Assembly: GCA_002778785.1 (NCBI GenBank)
Contig: PEZS01000010.1
Span: 124,001-188,000, forward strand
DNA from: Bdellovibrionales bacterium CG10_big_fil_rev_8_21_14_0_10_45_34
GTDB lineage: Bacteria > Bdellovibrionota > Bdellovibrionia > Bdellovibrionales > 1-14-0-10-45-34
Length of the DNA stretch: 64,000 nucleotides
Reading direction: 5' to 3'
Of the stretch, positions 17,455 through 27,011 are shown one piece after another. The notes beneath the pieces were generated by a model. That model ran no database searches, had not been told where the DNA came from, and saw only the letters and a list, made by a program, of their open reading frames with translations. A program made the translations under genes and the position numbers. The number at the start of each line of letters is the position of its first letter. Position 1 is the stretch's first letter.

Positions 17455-20235
17455 ATGGCAAAATCGGCATCTGGACGAAAGTTGGTGATCGTCGAATCAC
17501 CGACCAAGGCCAAGACAATCAGAAAATTTTTACCCAAAGATTTCGTCGTGGACTCATGCATGGGACACATTCGCGATCTTCCGCAATCTGCAAAAGACAT
17601 TCCTGAAAAGTACAAAAAATTGCCATGGGCAAAAATAGGAGTCGATGTAGAGCATGAGTTTGCTCCGCTCTACTGTATTCCGAAGAACAAAACAAAAATC
17701 GTCAGTCAGCTGCGCGAGTTAGCGAAAGATGCTTCTGAGATTTACCTTGCGACGGACGAAGACCGCGAAGGGGAAAGTATCAGTTGGCATCTATTAGAAG
17801 TGCTCAAGCCCAAAGTGCCCGTGCGCCGAATGGTTTTTCACGAAATCACTAAAGATGCGATTTTTAAGGCGCTCAGCAATACGCGCCAGATTGATGAAGA
17901 TTTGGTGAGAGCTCAAGAAGCTCGAAGAATCTTAGATCGACTAGTGGGTTACACTCTCTCACCTCTACTTTGGAAGAAAGTCGCCTACGGATTATCTGCT
18001 GGCCGAGTTCAATCGGTTGCGGTCAGACTACTTTGTGAACGAGAGATGGATCGTATCAAGTTTGTAAAATCAGGGTATGCGACTCTTTCTTCGAAGTGCA
18101 GCTGGCAGGGTGCGGCCTTTGAATCAAGACTCGTTGAGACGGGTAGCAAGAAAGTAGCTCTGGGGCGAGATTTTGACGGTTCGAATGGACAGCTTCAGAA
18201 AGAGCGCGAGCAGACTCACGTGGTCCTAAGTTTGGCGGATTGCTCGCGAATTGAAAAAGAGCTGGGGAGCGGACCCTTAAAAGTTACCGACAAAGAAGAG
18301 AAGCCGGTTTCACGAAAGCCATCTCCTCCGTTCATCACATCAACACTGCAGCAGGAGGCGAGTAGAAAGTTTGGTTGGGCGGCGAGAGAAACAATGAGGG
18401 CGGCCCAATCTCTTTATGAGCAGGGCTTTATCACTTACATGAGAACCGACTCTACTAACCTTTCTGAGCAAGCGATTAAAGCGTCGCGCGATCAAATATT
18501 GGCGCTTTATGGCAAAGAGTATTTGCCATCGGAGCCGAGATTGTATGGCGGCAAAAAAGTGAAAGGCGCTCAAGAAGCTCACGAAGCGATCCGGCCCGCT
18601 GGAGCCCAATTTGTGAAGCCCGATGATGCCGGGCTGTCGGGTGATTTGTTCAAGCTCTACGATTTGATTTGGAAGAGAACTATCTCTTCTCAAATGGAGA
18701 ACGCGCGGCAAAAGCAAGTGCAAGTGAAGATGAACTTTCAGAATCATGTCTTTCAGGCGAATGGCATGACGATAGAGTTTCCGGGCTTTTTGCGGGCCTA
18801 TGTCGAGGGGCTCGACGATCCGGAGCAGGCGCTTGAAGATCGTGAAGTTTTGTTACCTGCAATGAAAGTTGGCGATTCTCTAAAAATAGAATCCATTCAG
18901 TCACAAGACCACGAAACGAAACCACCCGCCCGTTTCACAGAAGCAACCTTGATACAAACTTTAGAAAAAGAGGGTATTGGACGGCCTTCAACTTATGCGC
19001 CAACTATGAGCACCATCCTTGACAGGGGGTATGCGCAAAAAGTGGGAAGCGCGCTGGCTCCGACGTTTACTGGCCTTGTGGTAAATCAACTTTTGCAAAG
19101 TCACTTTCCGCAATATGTGGATCCCGGGTTTACATCTTCGATGGAAGGGGCGCTCGATTCGATTGCTTCTGGCGAGAAGGACTGGATCGACTATTTGAAG
19201 ACGATTTACTTAGGTAAGACGGGACTTCAAGAAGAAGTGAAGCGCAAAGAAAAAGTGATCGATCCTTCAGAGGCTCGCGAGATTCGGCTTTCTCCGCTAA
19301 AGAACTATGCTTTTCGTGTGGGTCGTTATGGCGCTTATGTGTGTCGGCAGCAAGACGAAGGTGAGGTTTGCGCTTCAATACCAGACTCCCAACTACCAGC
19401 AGACATCACAGCAGATGACATCAACAAGTTGATTGAGATTAAGCAAAATGGCGCCGACGCTCTCGGTAGAGATCCCGAAACTAATATGCCCGTTTATGCA
19501 CTGACGGGTCGTTATGGTCCTTATGTGCAGCTCGGAGATTTGACAGAGGAAAATTCGAAACCAAAGAGAATGTCGATACCGCCGCCTATGTCTGCCGAAA
19601 ATATCTCGGTAGAGCAGGCTCTCAAACTTTTGAGTTTGCCTAAAGTTTTAGGAACCCATCCGGCAAGCGGTGAAGAAGTAAAGATCGGTTTAGGGAGATT
19701 TGGCCCTTACGTTCAAATGAACTCCGATTTTCGTAGTATTCCAAAAGATAAAGATTTGTTTTCGATTTCTCTTGCTGAAGCGGTGGATCTTTTGAATCAG
19801 CCAAAGAAGGGACGCCGAGGAGGAGCCAAAAAGGTTCTGAAAGAAATTGGAATACATCCGTCAATTCAAGAAAAAATTGAATTGTTAGACGGTCGATATG
19901 GCCCCTATCTAAGTGTGAGTAGTCTCAATGCATCGGTTCCTAAAGATGAAAAATTAGAAGAAATCGATCTTACTCGAGCTGTCGCGATTCTTGCCCCTAA
20001 GTTAGAGGAAGCTGGAGGCCCAGAGGCCCTTCAAGCAAAAGCAGCAAAAGCGAAGAAGGTGAAGCCAGTAAAGAAAGTTGCAAAGAAAGCTGCTAGCCCC
20101 TCCGTCAAGTCAGTTGAAGGTGTCATAAAAGCTAGGCGCAGCTCCGTAGTGGGCATGAAGTCCGGTGGCGGCGAGATGGCCTCAGCTTCAAAAGAGCTGA
20201 GCAAGCCCGCGGTGAAGCTGCGAAAACGAACATAG
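17455..20235 (+). CDS. topA: DNA topoisomerase I (type IA)
   Basis: TopA relaxes negative supercoils by cutting one strand through a tyrosine. The Toprim domain starts KLVIVESPTKAKTIRKFLP and includes DEDREGESISWHLLE. The active-site Tyr is in FITYMRTDSTNLS. The C-terminus lacks classical four-Cys zinc fingers. Instead it has several short repeats built around GRYGPYV/GRFGPYV, at about residues 620-850. It ends in a Lys/Ala-rich tail (KAAKAKKVKPVKKVAKKAA) that probably binds DNA. I start at ATG 17455 because relatives begin just before the Toprim strand; an ATG at 17395 would add 20 residues. Confidence 0.96.
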   Translation: MAKSASGRKLVIVESPTKAKTIRKFLPKDFVVDSCMGHIRDLPQSAKDIPEKYKKLPWAKIGVDVEHEFAPLYCIPKNKTKIVSQLRELAKDASEIYLATDEDREGESISWHLLEVLKPKVPVRRMVFHEITKDAIFKALSNTRQIDEDLVRAQEARRILDRLVGYTLSPLLWKKVAYGLSAGRVQSVAVRLLCEREMDRIKFVKSGYATLSSKCSWQGAAFESRLVETGSKKVALGRDFDGSNGQLQKEREQTHVVLSLADCSRIEKELGSGPLKVTDKEEKPVSRKPSPPFITSTLQQEASRKFGWAARETMRAAQSLYEQGFITYMRTDSTNLSEQAIKASRDQILALYGKEYLPSEPRLYGGKKVKGAQEAHEAIRPAGAQFVKPDDAGLSGDLFKLYDLIWKRTISSQMENARQKQVQVKMNFQNHVFQANGMTIEFPGFLRAYVEGLDDPEQALEDREVLLPAMKVGDSLKIESIQSQDHETKPPARFTEATLIQTLEKEGIGRPSTYAPTMSTILDRGYAQKVGSALAPTFTGLVVNQLLQSHFPQYVDPGFTSSMEGALDSIASGEKDWIDYLKTIYLGKTGLQEEVKRKEKVIDPSEAREIRLSPLKNYAFRVGRYGAYVCRQQDEGEVCASIPDSQLPADITADDINKLIEIKQNGADALGRDPETNMPVYALTGRYGPYVQLGDLTEENSKPKRMSIPPPMSAENISVEQALKLLSLPKVLGTHPASGEEVKIGLGRFGPYVQMNSDFRSIPKDKDLFSISLAEAVDLLNQPKKGRRGGAKKVLKEIGIHPSIQEKIELLDGRYGPYLSVSSLNASVPKDEKLEEIDLTRAVAILAPKLEEAGGPEALQAKAAKAKKVKPVKKVAKKAASPSVKSVEGVIKARRSSVVGMKSGGGEMASASKELSKPAVKLRKRT

Positions 20236-20272
20236 GCTTGATTTTGAAGCGATCCTAAGGCAGTTTGACGCT

Positions 20273-21238
20273 ATGCAAGCGGAACCGCTAACGGCTCAAC
20301 TGCAGTTTCAACTCGAACGAGAGTTCCAGCCAGATCGAAACTTTGTAAAAGGTGGGCGAAGTTTTTATTTTTTTGATCTCGATGACAATGTCATCTTTCT
20401 TGCGACCTCCATTTATCTTTTCCACAAGAAGACAGGTAGCGAAGTAGCAGTTACCACCCAGGAGTACGCTGCTATCTCAAAAGATGTATCTGAAAGAGGA
20501 CCGTGGAAAGATTATGAATTGCGTCTCGACTCAGAAGTCGGCAGTTTTCGAAGGTTTCGAGACCTTGGGTTTACAAAAGAAACCTTTAGCGAGTCAGATG
20601 TCAAAAATCTCAATGGCCTCGCAGAAGAACACTTTATCGTAGATCTTGCTCACGCGATGGGACTCCCCGACTTTCATTGGAAGGGGCCCTCGTGGAATTG
20701 TTTTTATCACGCTACATTCAACGCTAGGCCTGTATCATTGATTACAGCCCGTGGGCATCACCCTGAAGTTCTGAAAGCGGGATTTAGAGAAATGGTAAAT
20801 CGAAGACATCTTCATCGAGAACCGAATTACGTTGATATCTTTCCGGTGAATCATCCAAGCACGCGCAATATGTTAGGTGATCCAGAGAAAAAGTGGTCAG
20901 TCGCGCGTCTTAAGCAAGAAGCCATTTACAAGTCGGTTGAGACAGCTATTGAGCGATTCGGCAATAATCCGCACCACAGATTTGGTATGTCTGATGACTC
21001 GCCAGAAAATCTCGAACTCATTACAGAGTCCATGCGCGAATTAAAACGTCGCTATCCTCTGATGAGCTTTTTCGTCATAGACACACACCAAGAGCGATTT
21101 ATTAAACGGGAAGTCTTTGCCGGCGGCAGCAAGAAGAACTCTCAAGTGCGCCCAGAGTCATCTTTGCAACTAGACTTAGCTCTAGAGCCGAATCGGGAGC
21201 TATGCTCCATCGCTGCGAGCTCTTCGGTTGAGACTTAA
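20273..21238 (+). CDS. HAD-like protein of unknown substrate
   Basis: The 321-residue protein contains FFDLDDNVIFLAT, resembling HAD motif I with its two Asp residues. SLITARGHH resembles motif II, and FGMSDDSPENLELI resembles motif IV with paired Asp. Between them lies a long helical insert that could be a cap. There is no signal peptide or membrane helix. The 38 nt after topA leave no obvious terminator, so the two may be co-transcribed. HAD membership is inferred from motifs and spacing; reaction unknown. Confidence 0.7.
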   Translation: MQAEPLTAQLQFQLEREFQPDRNFVKGGRSFYFFDLDDNVIFLATSIYLFHKKTGSEVAVTTQEYAAISKDVSERGPWKDYELRLDSEVGSFRRFRDLGFTKETFSESDVKNLNGLAEEHFIVDLAHAMGLPDFHWKGPSWNCFYHATFNARPVSLITARGHHPEVLKAGFREMVNRRHLHREPNYVDIFPVNHPSTRNMLGDPEKKWSVARLKQEAIYKSVETAIERFGNNPHHRFGMSDDSPENLELITESMRELKRRYPLMSFFVIDTHQERFIKREVFAGGSKKNSQVRPESSLQLDLALEPNRELCSIAASSSVET

Positions 21239-21346
21239 AAGAATTAGCCTCTGGTCCTAAAATGGACCCAAAGAAAAATCTTCGTAAAACTTTCCTAATA
21301 GAAAACTGAAAATATAGTTATTATATTCAGACGAAGTGAGGAAAAA

Positions 21347-23362
21347 ATGCTCCGAAGAATTTTTAAGAACTTTTCGATAATAGTCCTGGTCGTCTTAGCA
21401 TCTGGTTCGTCGATATCGGCCGAACTGAAGTGCAAGTTAATTCCGTCAATTATGAATCTCATGCTAGGTCAGCACATACTTTTCAACGAGTTCAGCACCA
21501 ATTTAAATAGTAGGCTCATTGATCAATATATAAAGAGTCTTGATACGACAAAAACCTACTTGATTCAGTCGGATGTGAAAGCCATTAAAGATATTTTATC
21601 TGGAACCTTCAGGCGATTTCAAAAGGGCGCATGCAATGATTTAGATCGCGTGCAAAAAGTATTTTTGAAAAGAGTCGATGAGAGGACTGTTTTCGCAAAG
21701 AAATATTTGGCCGAAAAGGATTTTAAAATTGACCCTAAAATTGAAATACAGGTTTCGAATGACGATCGAGAATACCCAAAAACCAAGTCTGAAGCAGAAG
21801 GTTATTTAAAAAAATACATTCAGTGGCAGGTCGCGAACTTCGTAGCTTCTGGAACCGAATTGAAGGAAGCGATTCAACAGGTTGCTCGTCGCTATGAGAG
21901 AAACGAAAAAAATTTGAAAGACGTGAAAGCTGAGGACCTCAATGTGAGGTATTTGGATTCGTTTGCAAACGCACTAGATCCGCATTCAAGCTTTCTATCA
22001 AAGGACATGCTTGAAGAGTTTCAGATAAACATGCGTTTATCACTTGAAGGGATTGGGGCGACCTTGAGCTTTCAGGATGGCTATACCGTTGTTGAGCAAT
22101 TAGTACCTGGTGGAGCGGCTGCGAAGTCTGGGATTATTGAACCACAAGATAAAATCGTCGCTGTCGGTGAAGGGCAAGAGGGGGCGCTTGAGCCTGTTAT
22201 TGACTTGTCACTTAAAGATGTCGTCAAAAAGATCCGCGGAAAAAAAGACACGATCGTAAGGCTTTCCATTTTAAGAAAGCGAGCGGACAAACCTGAGAGG
22301 TTCACGGTCAGTTTGACGAGACAAAAAATTGATCTTGAACAGGAAGCCGCGCAGATCGAGTACATCGAAAAAGAAATCGACGGAAAGAAGCAGAAGTACG
22401 GAGTTATCAATCTCCCCAGCTTTTACAATGATGGTTCCGAATCAGGCAGGTCAGCAGCTCGCGATGTAAAGAAACTTCTTGCAGAAGCGGAGAAAACCAA
22501 GGTTGCAGGAGTTGTTTTAGATTTATCTTCAAACGGTGGCGGCTCTCTGGATGATGCCGTTAGTTTAGCTGGCTTGTTTTTTAAAACTGGCAACGTGGTT
22601 CGCACTCAAGGCGGAAGATCGAGTGGTAAGACATGGGCAGATCAAGATTCGAAAGTAGACTTCTCTGGCCCACTTGTTGTTTTGGTAAGTCGCTTAAGTG
22701 CTTCGGCCTCAGAAATTGTTGCTGGCGCACTTCAAGATTACAAAAGAGCGGTGATTGTCGGGGCAGATCACACTTTTGGTAAGGGTTCAGTTCAGCAAGT
22801 TGTCCCGCTACCAAGTCAGCTTGGTGCGTTTAAAGTGACGATGGATATGTTTTTTATTCCCGGCGGAAACTCCACTCAGCACAGGGGTGTCTCATCGGAT
22901 ATAGTTTTTCCGAGCCCGTTTTCTTCTGATGATATCGGAGAGAAAAGCTTGGATTATTCGCTTCCTCCTAAAACAATTCCACCGTTTTTATCTTCGGAAG
23001 CAAATTTAGAAGATCCTAAAAATCGATGGAACCCTGTTGAGAAAGATTGGTTAAAAACACTTTCGGGCGAATCTAAAAAACGTGTTGATGTGAACGAAGA
23101 TTTTAAAAAAATAAAAGACGAAGTCGCAAAAGCGGAAAAGCGTAAGAAAGTATTGAAGATTGCCGACGTGTTAGAGTCCAAGGACGAAAAAGAAAAAGAA
23201 AAAGAAGCTGAAGACAAGAAGACCAAGTCTGCCGAGGCCATCAAAGAGAAGCGCCGTCAGGACTACCTAAAGCGTGCCGACATTCAAGAAGCAGTGAACA
23301 TCGTTGCCGATCTTTCAATCTTAGAAGCGAAGGGGTCACTCAAGACCACGGCCAAAAACTAG
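21347..23362 (+). CDS. prc: Carboxy-terminal processing (tail-specific) protease, S41 family
   Basis: Prc/Tsp degrades periplasmic proteins recognised by their C-termini and trims cell-wall enzymes and lipoproteins. The 671-residue length is that of the long Prc type. In order there is a signal segment (about 8-24), an N-terminal helical domain, a PDZ domain (EGIGATLSFQDGYTVVEQLV, GGAAAKSGI) and the protease core. The core has the catalytic Ser in SRLSASASEIVAG (about 455) and the Lys in HTFGKGSVQQV (about 478). A charged Lys/Glu-rich C-terminal domain follows. GAGGAAAAA precedes the ATG. Confidence 0.95.
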   Translation: MLRRIFKNFSIIVLVVLASGSSISAELKCKLIPSIMNLMLGQHILFNEFSTNLNSRLIDQYIKSLDTTKTYLIQSDVKAIKDILSGTFRRFQKGACNDLDRVQKVFLKRVDERTVFAKKYLAEKDFKIDPKIEIQVSNDDREYPKTKSEAEGYLKKYIQWQVANFVASGTELKEAIQQVARRYERNEKNLKDVKAEDLNVRYLDSFANALDPHSSFLSKDMLEEFQINMRLSLEGIGATLSFQDGYTVVEQLVPGGAAAKSGIIEPQDKIVAVGEGQEGALEPVIDLSLKDVVKKIRGKKDTIVRLSILRKRADKPERFTVSLTRQKIDLEQEAAQIEYIEKEIDGKKQKYGVINLPSFYNDGSESGRSAARDVKKLLAEAEKTKVAGVVLDLSSNGGGSLDDAVSLAGLFFKTGNVVRTQGGRSSGKTWADQDSKVDFSGPLVVLVSRLSASASEIVAGALQDYKRAVIVGADHTFGKGSVQQVVPLPSQLGAFKVTMDMFFIPGGNSTQHRGVSSDIVFPSPFSSDDIGEKSLDYSLPPKTIPPFLSSEANLEDPKNRWNPVEKDWLKTLSGESKKRVDVNEDFKKIKDEVAKAEKRKKVLKIADVLESKDEKEKEKEAEDKKTKSAEAIKEKRRQDYLKRADIQEAVNIVADLSILEAKGSLKTTAKN

Positions 23363-23686
23363 TTTGCTTCTTAACCGCAGTTCGGCCCTGCGGTAGCATG
23401 CGAAGCACCCACGATCCAAGATTGTTTATGCTTCCGCCGGACCAAAGCTGTTCGCAACAGATTCGCGCACTGATTGCGGCGACTGTAATAGAGCTATGTT
23501 CAGAAGTTGAGATGGCATCACCTTCTTGGGCTAAAAAATGCCACCTTTGAGCCAGCCGTGGTTTGTGTCTGAAGTCGAATCTCTCAAAGCATATGCACTG
23601 CTGGAGTCGCCATATGGATTTCGTTTTAAAAATATATTCGTGCAAAGCAACTTTTTAGAGAGGGTCTAGGAGTGTTGGGTGGAGTA
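23363..23686. other. Intergenic stretch holding a broken or overlapping mini-gene
   Basis: No full-size gene lies here. A 7-bp stem-loop (ACCGCAG/CTGCGGT, 23374-23394) follows prc without a T-run. The rest is occupied by two small plus-strand frames at 23398-23550 and 23538-23669, described separately. Confidence 0.5.
23398..23669 (+). pseudogene. Small ORF pair, probably one gene with a frameshift at an A-run
   Basis: Frame A runs from ATG 23398 to TGA 23550 (50 residues, opening MRSTHDPRLFMLPPDQS). Frame B runs from ATG 23538 to TAG 23669 (43 residues, containing QPWFVSEVESLKAYALLESP and ending NIFVQSNFLERV). The two overlap by 13 nt at CTAAAAAATG; one base lost or gained in the A-run would fuse them into one protein of about 90 residues. 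Frame B has strongly protein-like composition. It is either a decayed gene, a programmed-shift gene or two coupled mini-genes. Family not recognised. Confidence 0.45.
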
Positions 23687-24559
23687 TTAGCTGGAGGCGA
23701 TGTAGGCGATCCAGGTTTGGCATTCTTCGCCGACAGTGACAGGTTTGAAAACGCCGTCGCCTTCTCCTTTTTTATCTGTACCTTCCCAATAAACAATCGA
23801 CTTTTTAAATCCAGCTTCAGCAAGAATTTCTTTGAGCTCTGGTATGCTCCACATACGCCAGTCGTAGGTAAAAACCTTTTCAAACTTCTTTTTACCCTTG
23901 GGCTTAAAATGAATATGAAAAATCGCGTGATTGGCAACGGGATCAAAAAGCTCCTGATCCCAGTAATAGGTGAAGTCAGAGTGTTTAGTCGCTTCTTCGT
24001 TCGCTTCGAAGCATGCGCTCCCACCGAACAAATCTATAACAAAAAGACCGTCTTGATTCAGCGATGCTCGAACCCTTTTGAAGTAGCTTAAAAGCTCAGC
24101 TCTTTTTTTAAAAATGAAGTACGAAAAGTTGAGACTACAGACTACATCAGCCTTAAGGGGTCTTTCATCCATGACATTTTGTTCATGCAACTGAACACGG
24201 TCTTTTTGATGACCTTTCAGTTTCTGAAACCAATGAGTAGTGCCGTAACCAAGAGGCTCCGTATCAAGATCAAAACCATGGGCTTCAAAGCCCGCATTGA
24301 GCTTAACCCACTCACAACAAATCTGAAACGTACCGCAAAAGTCTTCAAACAAAACACGAGGATCTTTTTTGTTAAAGTCCCTGTAGACCTTACGTAAAAA
24401 GCGCACGTCCGTGTCGGGGCTTTGAACAGCGTTTGTATAAAAAGCATACTTATCAAAAGGCAGATCTTTAGAGGATTTTCTAGACTCTTGGACCTTGACC
24501 TTAAAATCATGGGCCGCAGAGTTACCGACTGAGTTGAAGTTAGGCTTATGGAACTTCAT
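23687..24559 (-). CDS. Class I SAM-dependent methyltransferase
   Basis: The protein of about 290 residues has a SAM-binding core: FEDFCGTFQICCEWV is motif I in a form with a Cys-Gly loop, HGFDLDTEPLGYG carries the acidic residue that binds the ribose, and VVCSLNFSYFIF and DGLFVIDLFGG are the later strands. I start at ATG 24559, which has GGAG 7 nt upstream, rather than at a far upstream in-frame start that would overlap the E1 beta gene by 200 nt. It overlaps the E1 beta stop by 14 nt, so it is translated from the same mRNA. Substrate unknown. Confidence 0.87.
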   Translation of the reverse strand: MKFHKPNFNSVGNSAAHDFKVKVQESRKSSKDLPFDKYAFYTNAVQSPDTDVRFLRKVYRDFNKKDPRVLFEDFCGTFQICCEWVKLNAGFEAHGFDLDTEPLGYGTTHWFQKLKGHQKDRVQLHEQNVMDERPLKADVVCSLNFSYFIFKKRAELLSYFKRVRASLNQDGLFVIDLFGGSACFEANEEATKHSDFTYYWDQELFDPVANHAIFHIHFKPKGKKKFEKVFTYDWRMWSIPELKEILAEAGFKKSIVYWEGTDKKGEGDGVFKPVTVGEECQTWIAYIASS

Positions 24560-25601
24560 GAAGTGTCTCCACGACTTGTTGGTAAATATCATTTTTTTGT
24601 GGCACAGTGGCCGTCTCAAGAGCGTCATGAAGGCCGATGCCAGGGACATTCTTGCCTGCAATAACTTGCGGGCGAGCGTGAAGCTCATAGAACAACTCTT
24701 GTGTGCAGCGATAGGCGAGATGTTCTGCAAAGTTTGTGACCTCTGTGTCTTCGTTAACAAAGATCACTCTATGTGTCTTGCTGACGGAACTTTTAATCGT
24801 CTGCCAATCGTAAGGATAAATACTTCTCAGATCGATGACCTCGATCGAAAACCCTTCGCTCTCAAGCTGAGCTGCGACCTCGGTACAAATGCCAACATGC
24901 CGACCATAGGTAACAAGGGTTAGATCGCTACCGCTCTTTACAATTTTTGCTTTTCCGATTTCAACTCTGAAGTCTTCAAGCTTTGGCCAGCTCGGTTTCC
25001 AGGTAGAGCGATCACCAATTGGTGCATCGATACGTTTTTTTAGCTCACTTTCATTCTCTGGCTCCCCAGGGATCAACTCTTTGCCCCGAATTCGCATGAG
25101 CGCTTTAGGCTTTAGATACAAAACGGGATTGGGATCGGCAATCGCTGAAAGCAGTAAGCCATAGGCGTCTAAAGGGTTTGACGGAATGACAATCTTCCAT
25201 CCCGGCATACGGCTCGCCCAAGCATCAAAACTGTGGGAATGATAAACGGATCCGCGAATGCCCGCTCCGACCGGTGTCATCACAACAATCGGAATATTGT
25301 ATTGTCCGTTAGAAACCCAGTGGGTATTGCCCGCCATCTTCAGCAAATCAATGGTGTTAAAGATGTAATCGCCAAACTGAATCTCCGCCACGCAGCGCTG
25401 GTTTGCTAAGCCAAGTCCAATTGCGGTTCCGATAATCCCTCTTTCATCAAGAGGTGTATTCCATGTGTTTCTGAGACCCTGAGTTGCCGTAAAAACTCCG
25501 CCGAGTGGTGCTCCTACATCTTGCCCAAAGATCTCCTTGAGATCCAAATTTTCTTCTGCGAAATGAAGGGCCATTCTAATTGCTTGAGCCATATTCGCCA
25601 T
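24546..25601 (-). CDS. 2-oxoacid dehydrogenase E1 component, beta subunit
   Basis: The beta chain of a two-chain, thiamine-diphosphate-dependent E1 (pyruvate or branched-chain 2-oxoacid dehydrogenase). The 351 residues show ATQGLRNTWNTPLDERGIIG, the conserved loop with the catalytic Glu region, and GLGLANQRCVAEIQFGDYI. The C-terminal transketolase-like domain is VTYGRHVGICTEVAAQLESEG. It starts as TAATG on the stop of the alpha gene. No E2 or E3 gene is nearby, so the acyltransferase must be encoded elsewhere. Branched-chain rather than pyruvate specificity is plausible but not settled by sequence reading. Confidence 0.92.
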   Translation of the reverse strand: MANMAQAIRMALHFAEENLDLKEIFGQDVGAPLGGVFTATQGLRNTWNTPLDERGIIGTAIGLGLANQRCVAEIQFGDYIFNTIDLLKMAGNTHWVSNGQYNIPIVVMTPVGAGIRGSVYHSHSFDAWASRMPGWKIVIPSNPLDAYGLLLSAIADPNPVLYLKPKALMRIRGKELIPGEPENESELKKRIDAPIGDRSTWKPSWPKLEDFRVEIGKAKIVKSGSDLTLVTYGRHVGICTEVAAQLESEGFSIEVIDLRSIYPYDWQTIKSSVSKTHRVIFVNEDTEVTNFAEHLAYRCTQELFYELHARPQVIAGKNVPGIGLHDALETATVPQKNDIYQQVVETLHEVP

Positions 25602-26812
25602 TAGAACTTCCTCCAGTCACCGTTTTCGTTATTGGCATAGGTGTGATCCCAAATTGTATCTGCACTGGGTCCGGGCTCATCGCACACTTTTTCAAAAAGT
25701 ATACGGTACTCGTTATCAAGTGAGGCCAGTCGCTCGAGATGTTCCTCTTTCTCGATCCATCCTAAGCGAGACAGTTTTTTAGAATACTCCGCAATACAAC
25801 AGGTCTCTGAATCGACGAAGTTGGCGCCAGAAGCCGAAGAGTGTCCGTATAAGCGCGAAACAAAAATCTCAGAAAGCACAGGCCTACCTGTTTTCTTGAT
25901 GTAATCGATGTCTTCTTTCATTTTTGCATGAACTTCAAAAGGATCATTCCCGTTGATGACGCTAGTTCTTATGCCGAAAGCTTTACCACGATCAGCGATG
26001 CTGGCTTCGCCATGCTGCGATTTGTAGTCGGTTGAGATGCCCCAATAGTTGTTTTGTACCGTGATGTAGATTGGCAGCTCTGAGCCTGGTCGTGACGACC
26101 AAACGAGACAAGACGCGAAGTCTCCTTCTGCAGTGCCTGCGTCGCCGCCGGTAACAATAGTGATTCCTTTTGATTTTGCTCTCATTTGCGCGCGGGCCGT
26201 TCCGAGTGCCATAGTGTACTGAACTTCAATCGGACTACTGACAGGAACCACGTTCCATTCAGGATAGCAGTAGTGACCAGAAAAGTTGCGGCCACCAGTC
26301 GACCTATCTGTTGCTCTATTCATGGTCAGCCGAATCGCATCAACAGGTTCAAGACCAAGTGCAACCAGTGTTGGCGTGCAGCGATAATGGAGATGCAGGT
26401 AATCGTGATCAAGCCCTTGGCCCTTGTTGATCAAGTGGCCTAAGCTCACGCCAAAAGCTTCTTCGCCGGGGCCACCAATCCAAAAGTAGGCGTGTCCAGC
26501 TTTGTAAATTTTTATAAGCCTTTCCTCCAGGGCGCGGGAGATAAGCATTTGATCAAAAATCTTAAGTGCCAACTCTTTAGGAAGAGGACTTTGTGAAATG
26601 TTATGGGATTGAGGAGTCTTTGAAACCTTAGAAATAGAGCTAGCATTAAGAGAGCTAGCAGATTTAATTTTATTGCCGGTTTGCTTTTTATTTGGCAGGG
26701 CTCTGGTTGCTGAGCCTTTGGTTAATTTCGAAGTGCTGCCTGGTTTTTTTATTGGTTTAGATACTGGGACCTTTAATTTTTTGGAACTGGATTTTCTTAT
26801 GCTCAAAGACAC
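25601..26812 (-). CDS. 2-oxoacid dehydrogenase E1 component, alpha subunit, with basic N-terminal extension
   Basis: The alpha chain carries the thiamine-diphosphate motif GGDAGTAEGDFASCLVW…NN and the phosphorylation-loop-like YGHSSASGANF. About 80 N-terminal residues precede the usual start of the family (LALKIFDQMLISRALEE). They are almost all Lys, Ser, Pro, Thr and Asn and probably disordered. The GTG start with AGGGGAAG upstream supports translation of this extension. The beta gene follows in a one-base overlap. Confidence 0.92.
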   Translation of the reverse strand: MSLSIRKSSSKKLKVPVSKPIKKPGSTSKLTKGSATRALPNKKQTGNKIKSASSLNASSISKVSKTPQSHNISQSPLPKELALKIFDQMLISRALEERLIKIYKAGHAYFWIGGPGEEAFGVSLGHLINKGQGLDHDYLHLHYRCTPTLVALGLEPVDAIRLTMNRATDRSTGGRNFSGHYCYPEWNVVPVSSPIEVQYTMALGTARAQMRAKSKGITIVTGGDAGTAEGDFASCLVWSSRPGSELPIYITVQNNYWGISTDYKSQHGEASIADRGKAFGIRTSVINGNDPFEVHAKMKEDIDYIKKTGRPVLSEIFVSRLYGHSSASGANFVDSETCCIAEYSKKLSRLGWIEKEEHLERLASLDNEYRILFEKVCDEPGPSADTIWDHTYANNENGDWRKF

Positions 26813-27011
26813 TGCTTCCCCTTTACCGTCCTACAGCCTACGACTGACCGAATACACCCTTCCCAAGTGCGCTGAAATAAACACCTGAAAAAGTAAGCAC
26901 CGGTTCATTAAGTTAGGTGCCCGATCGGAGGTATTCGTTTTCAACAATCAAAACTTCATTAACCTCGAGGGAAAACTTTATACCGACACAGCTCTGAGGG
27001 CAAACATCGGT

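Noticed and set aside
23672-24091. Long plus-strand frame over the methyltransferase gene
   Set aside because: It is the shadow of the minus-strand methyltransferase, which has clear SAM motifs. The shadow has none.
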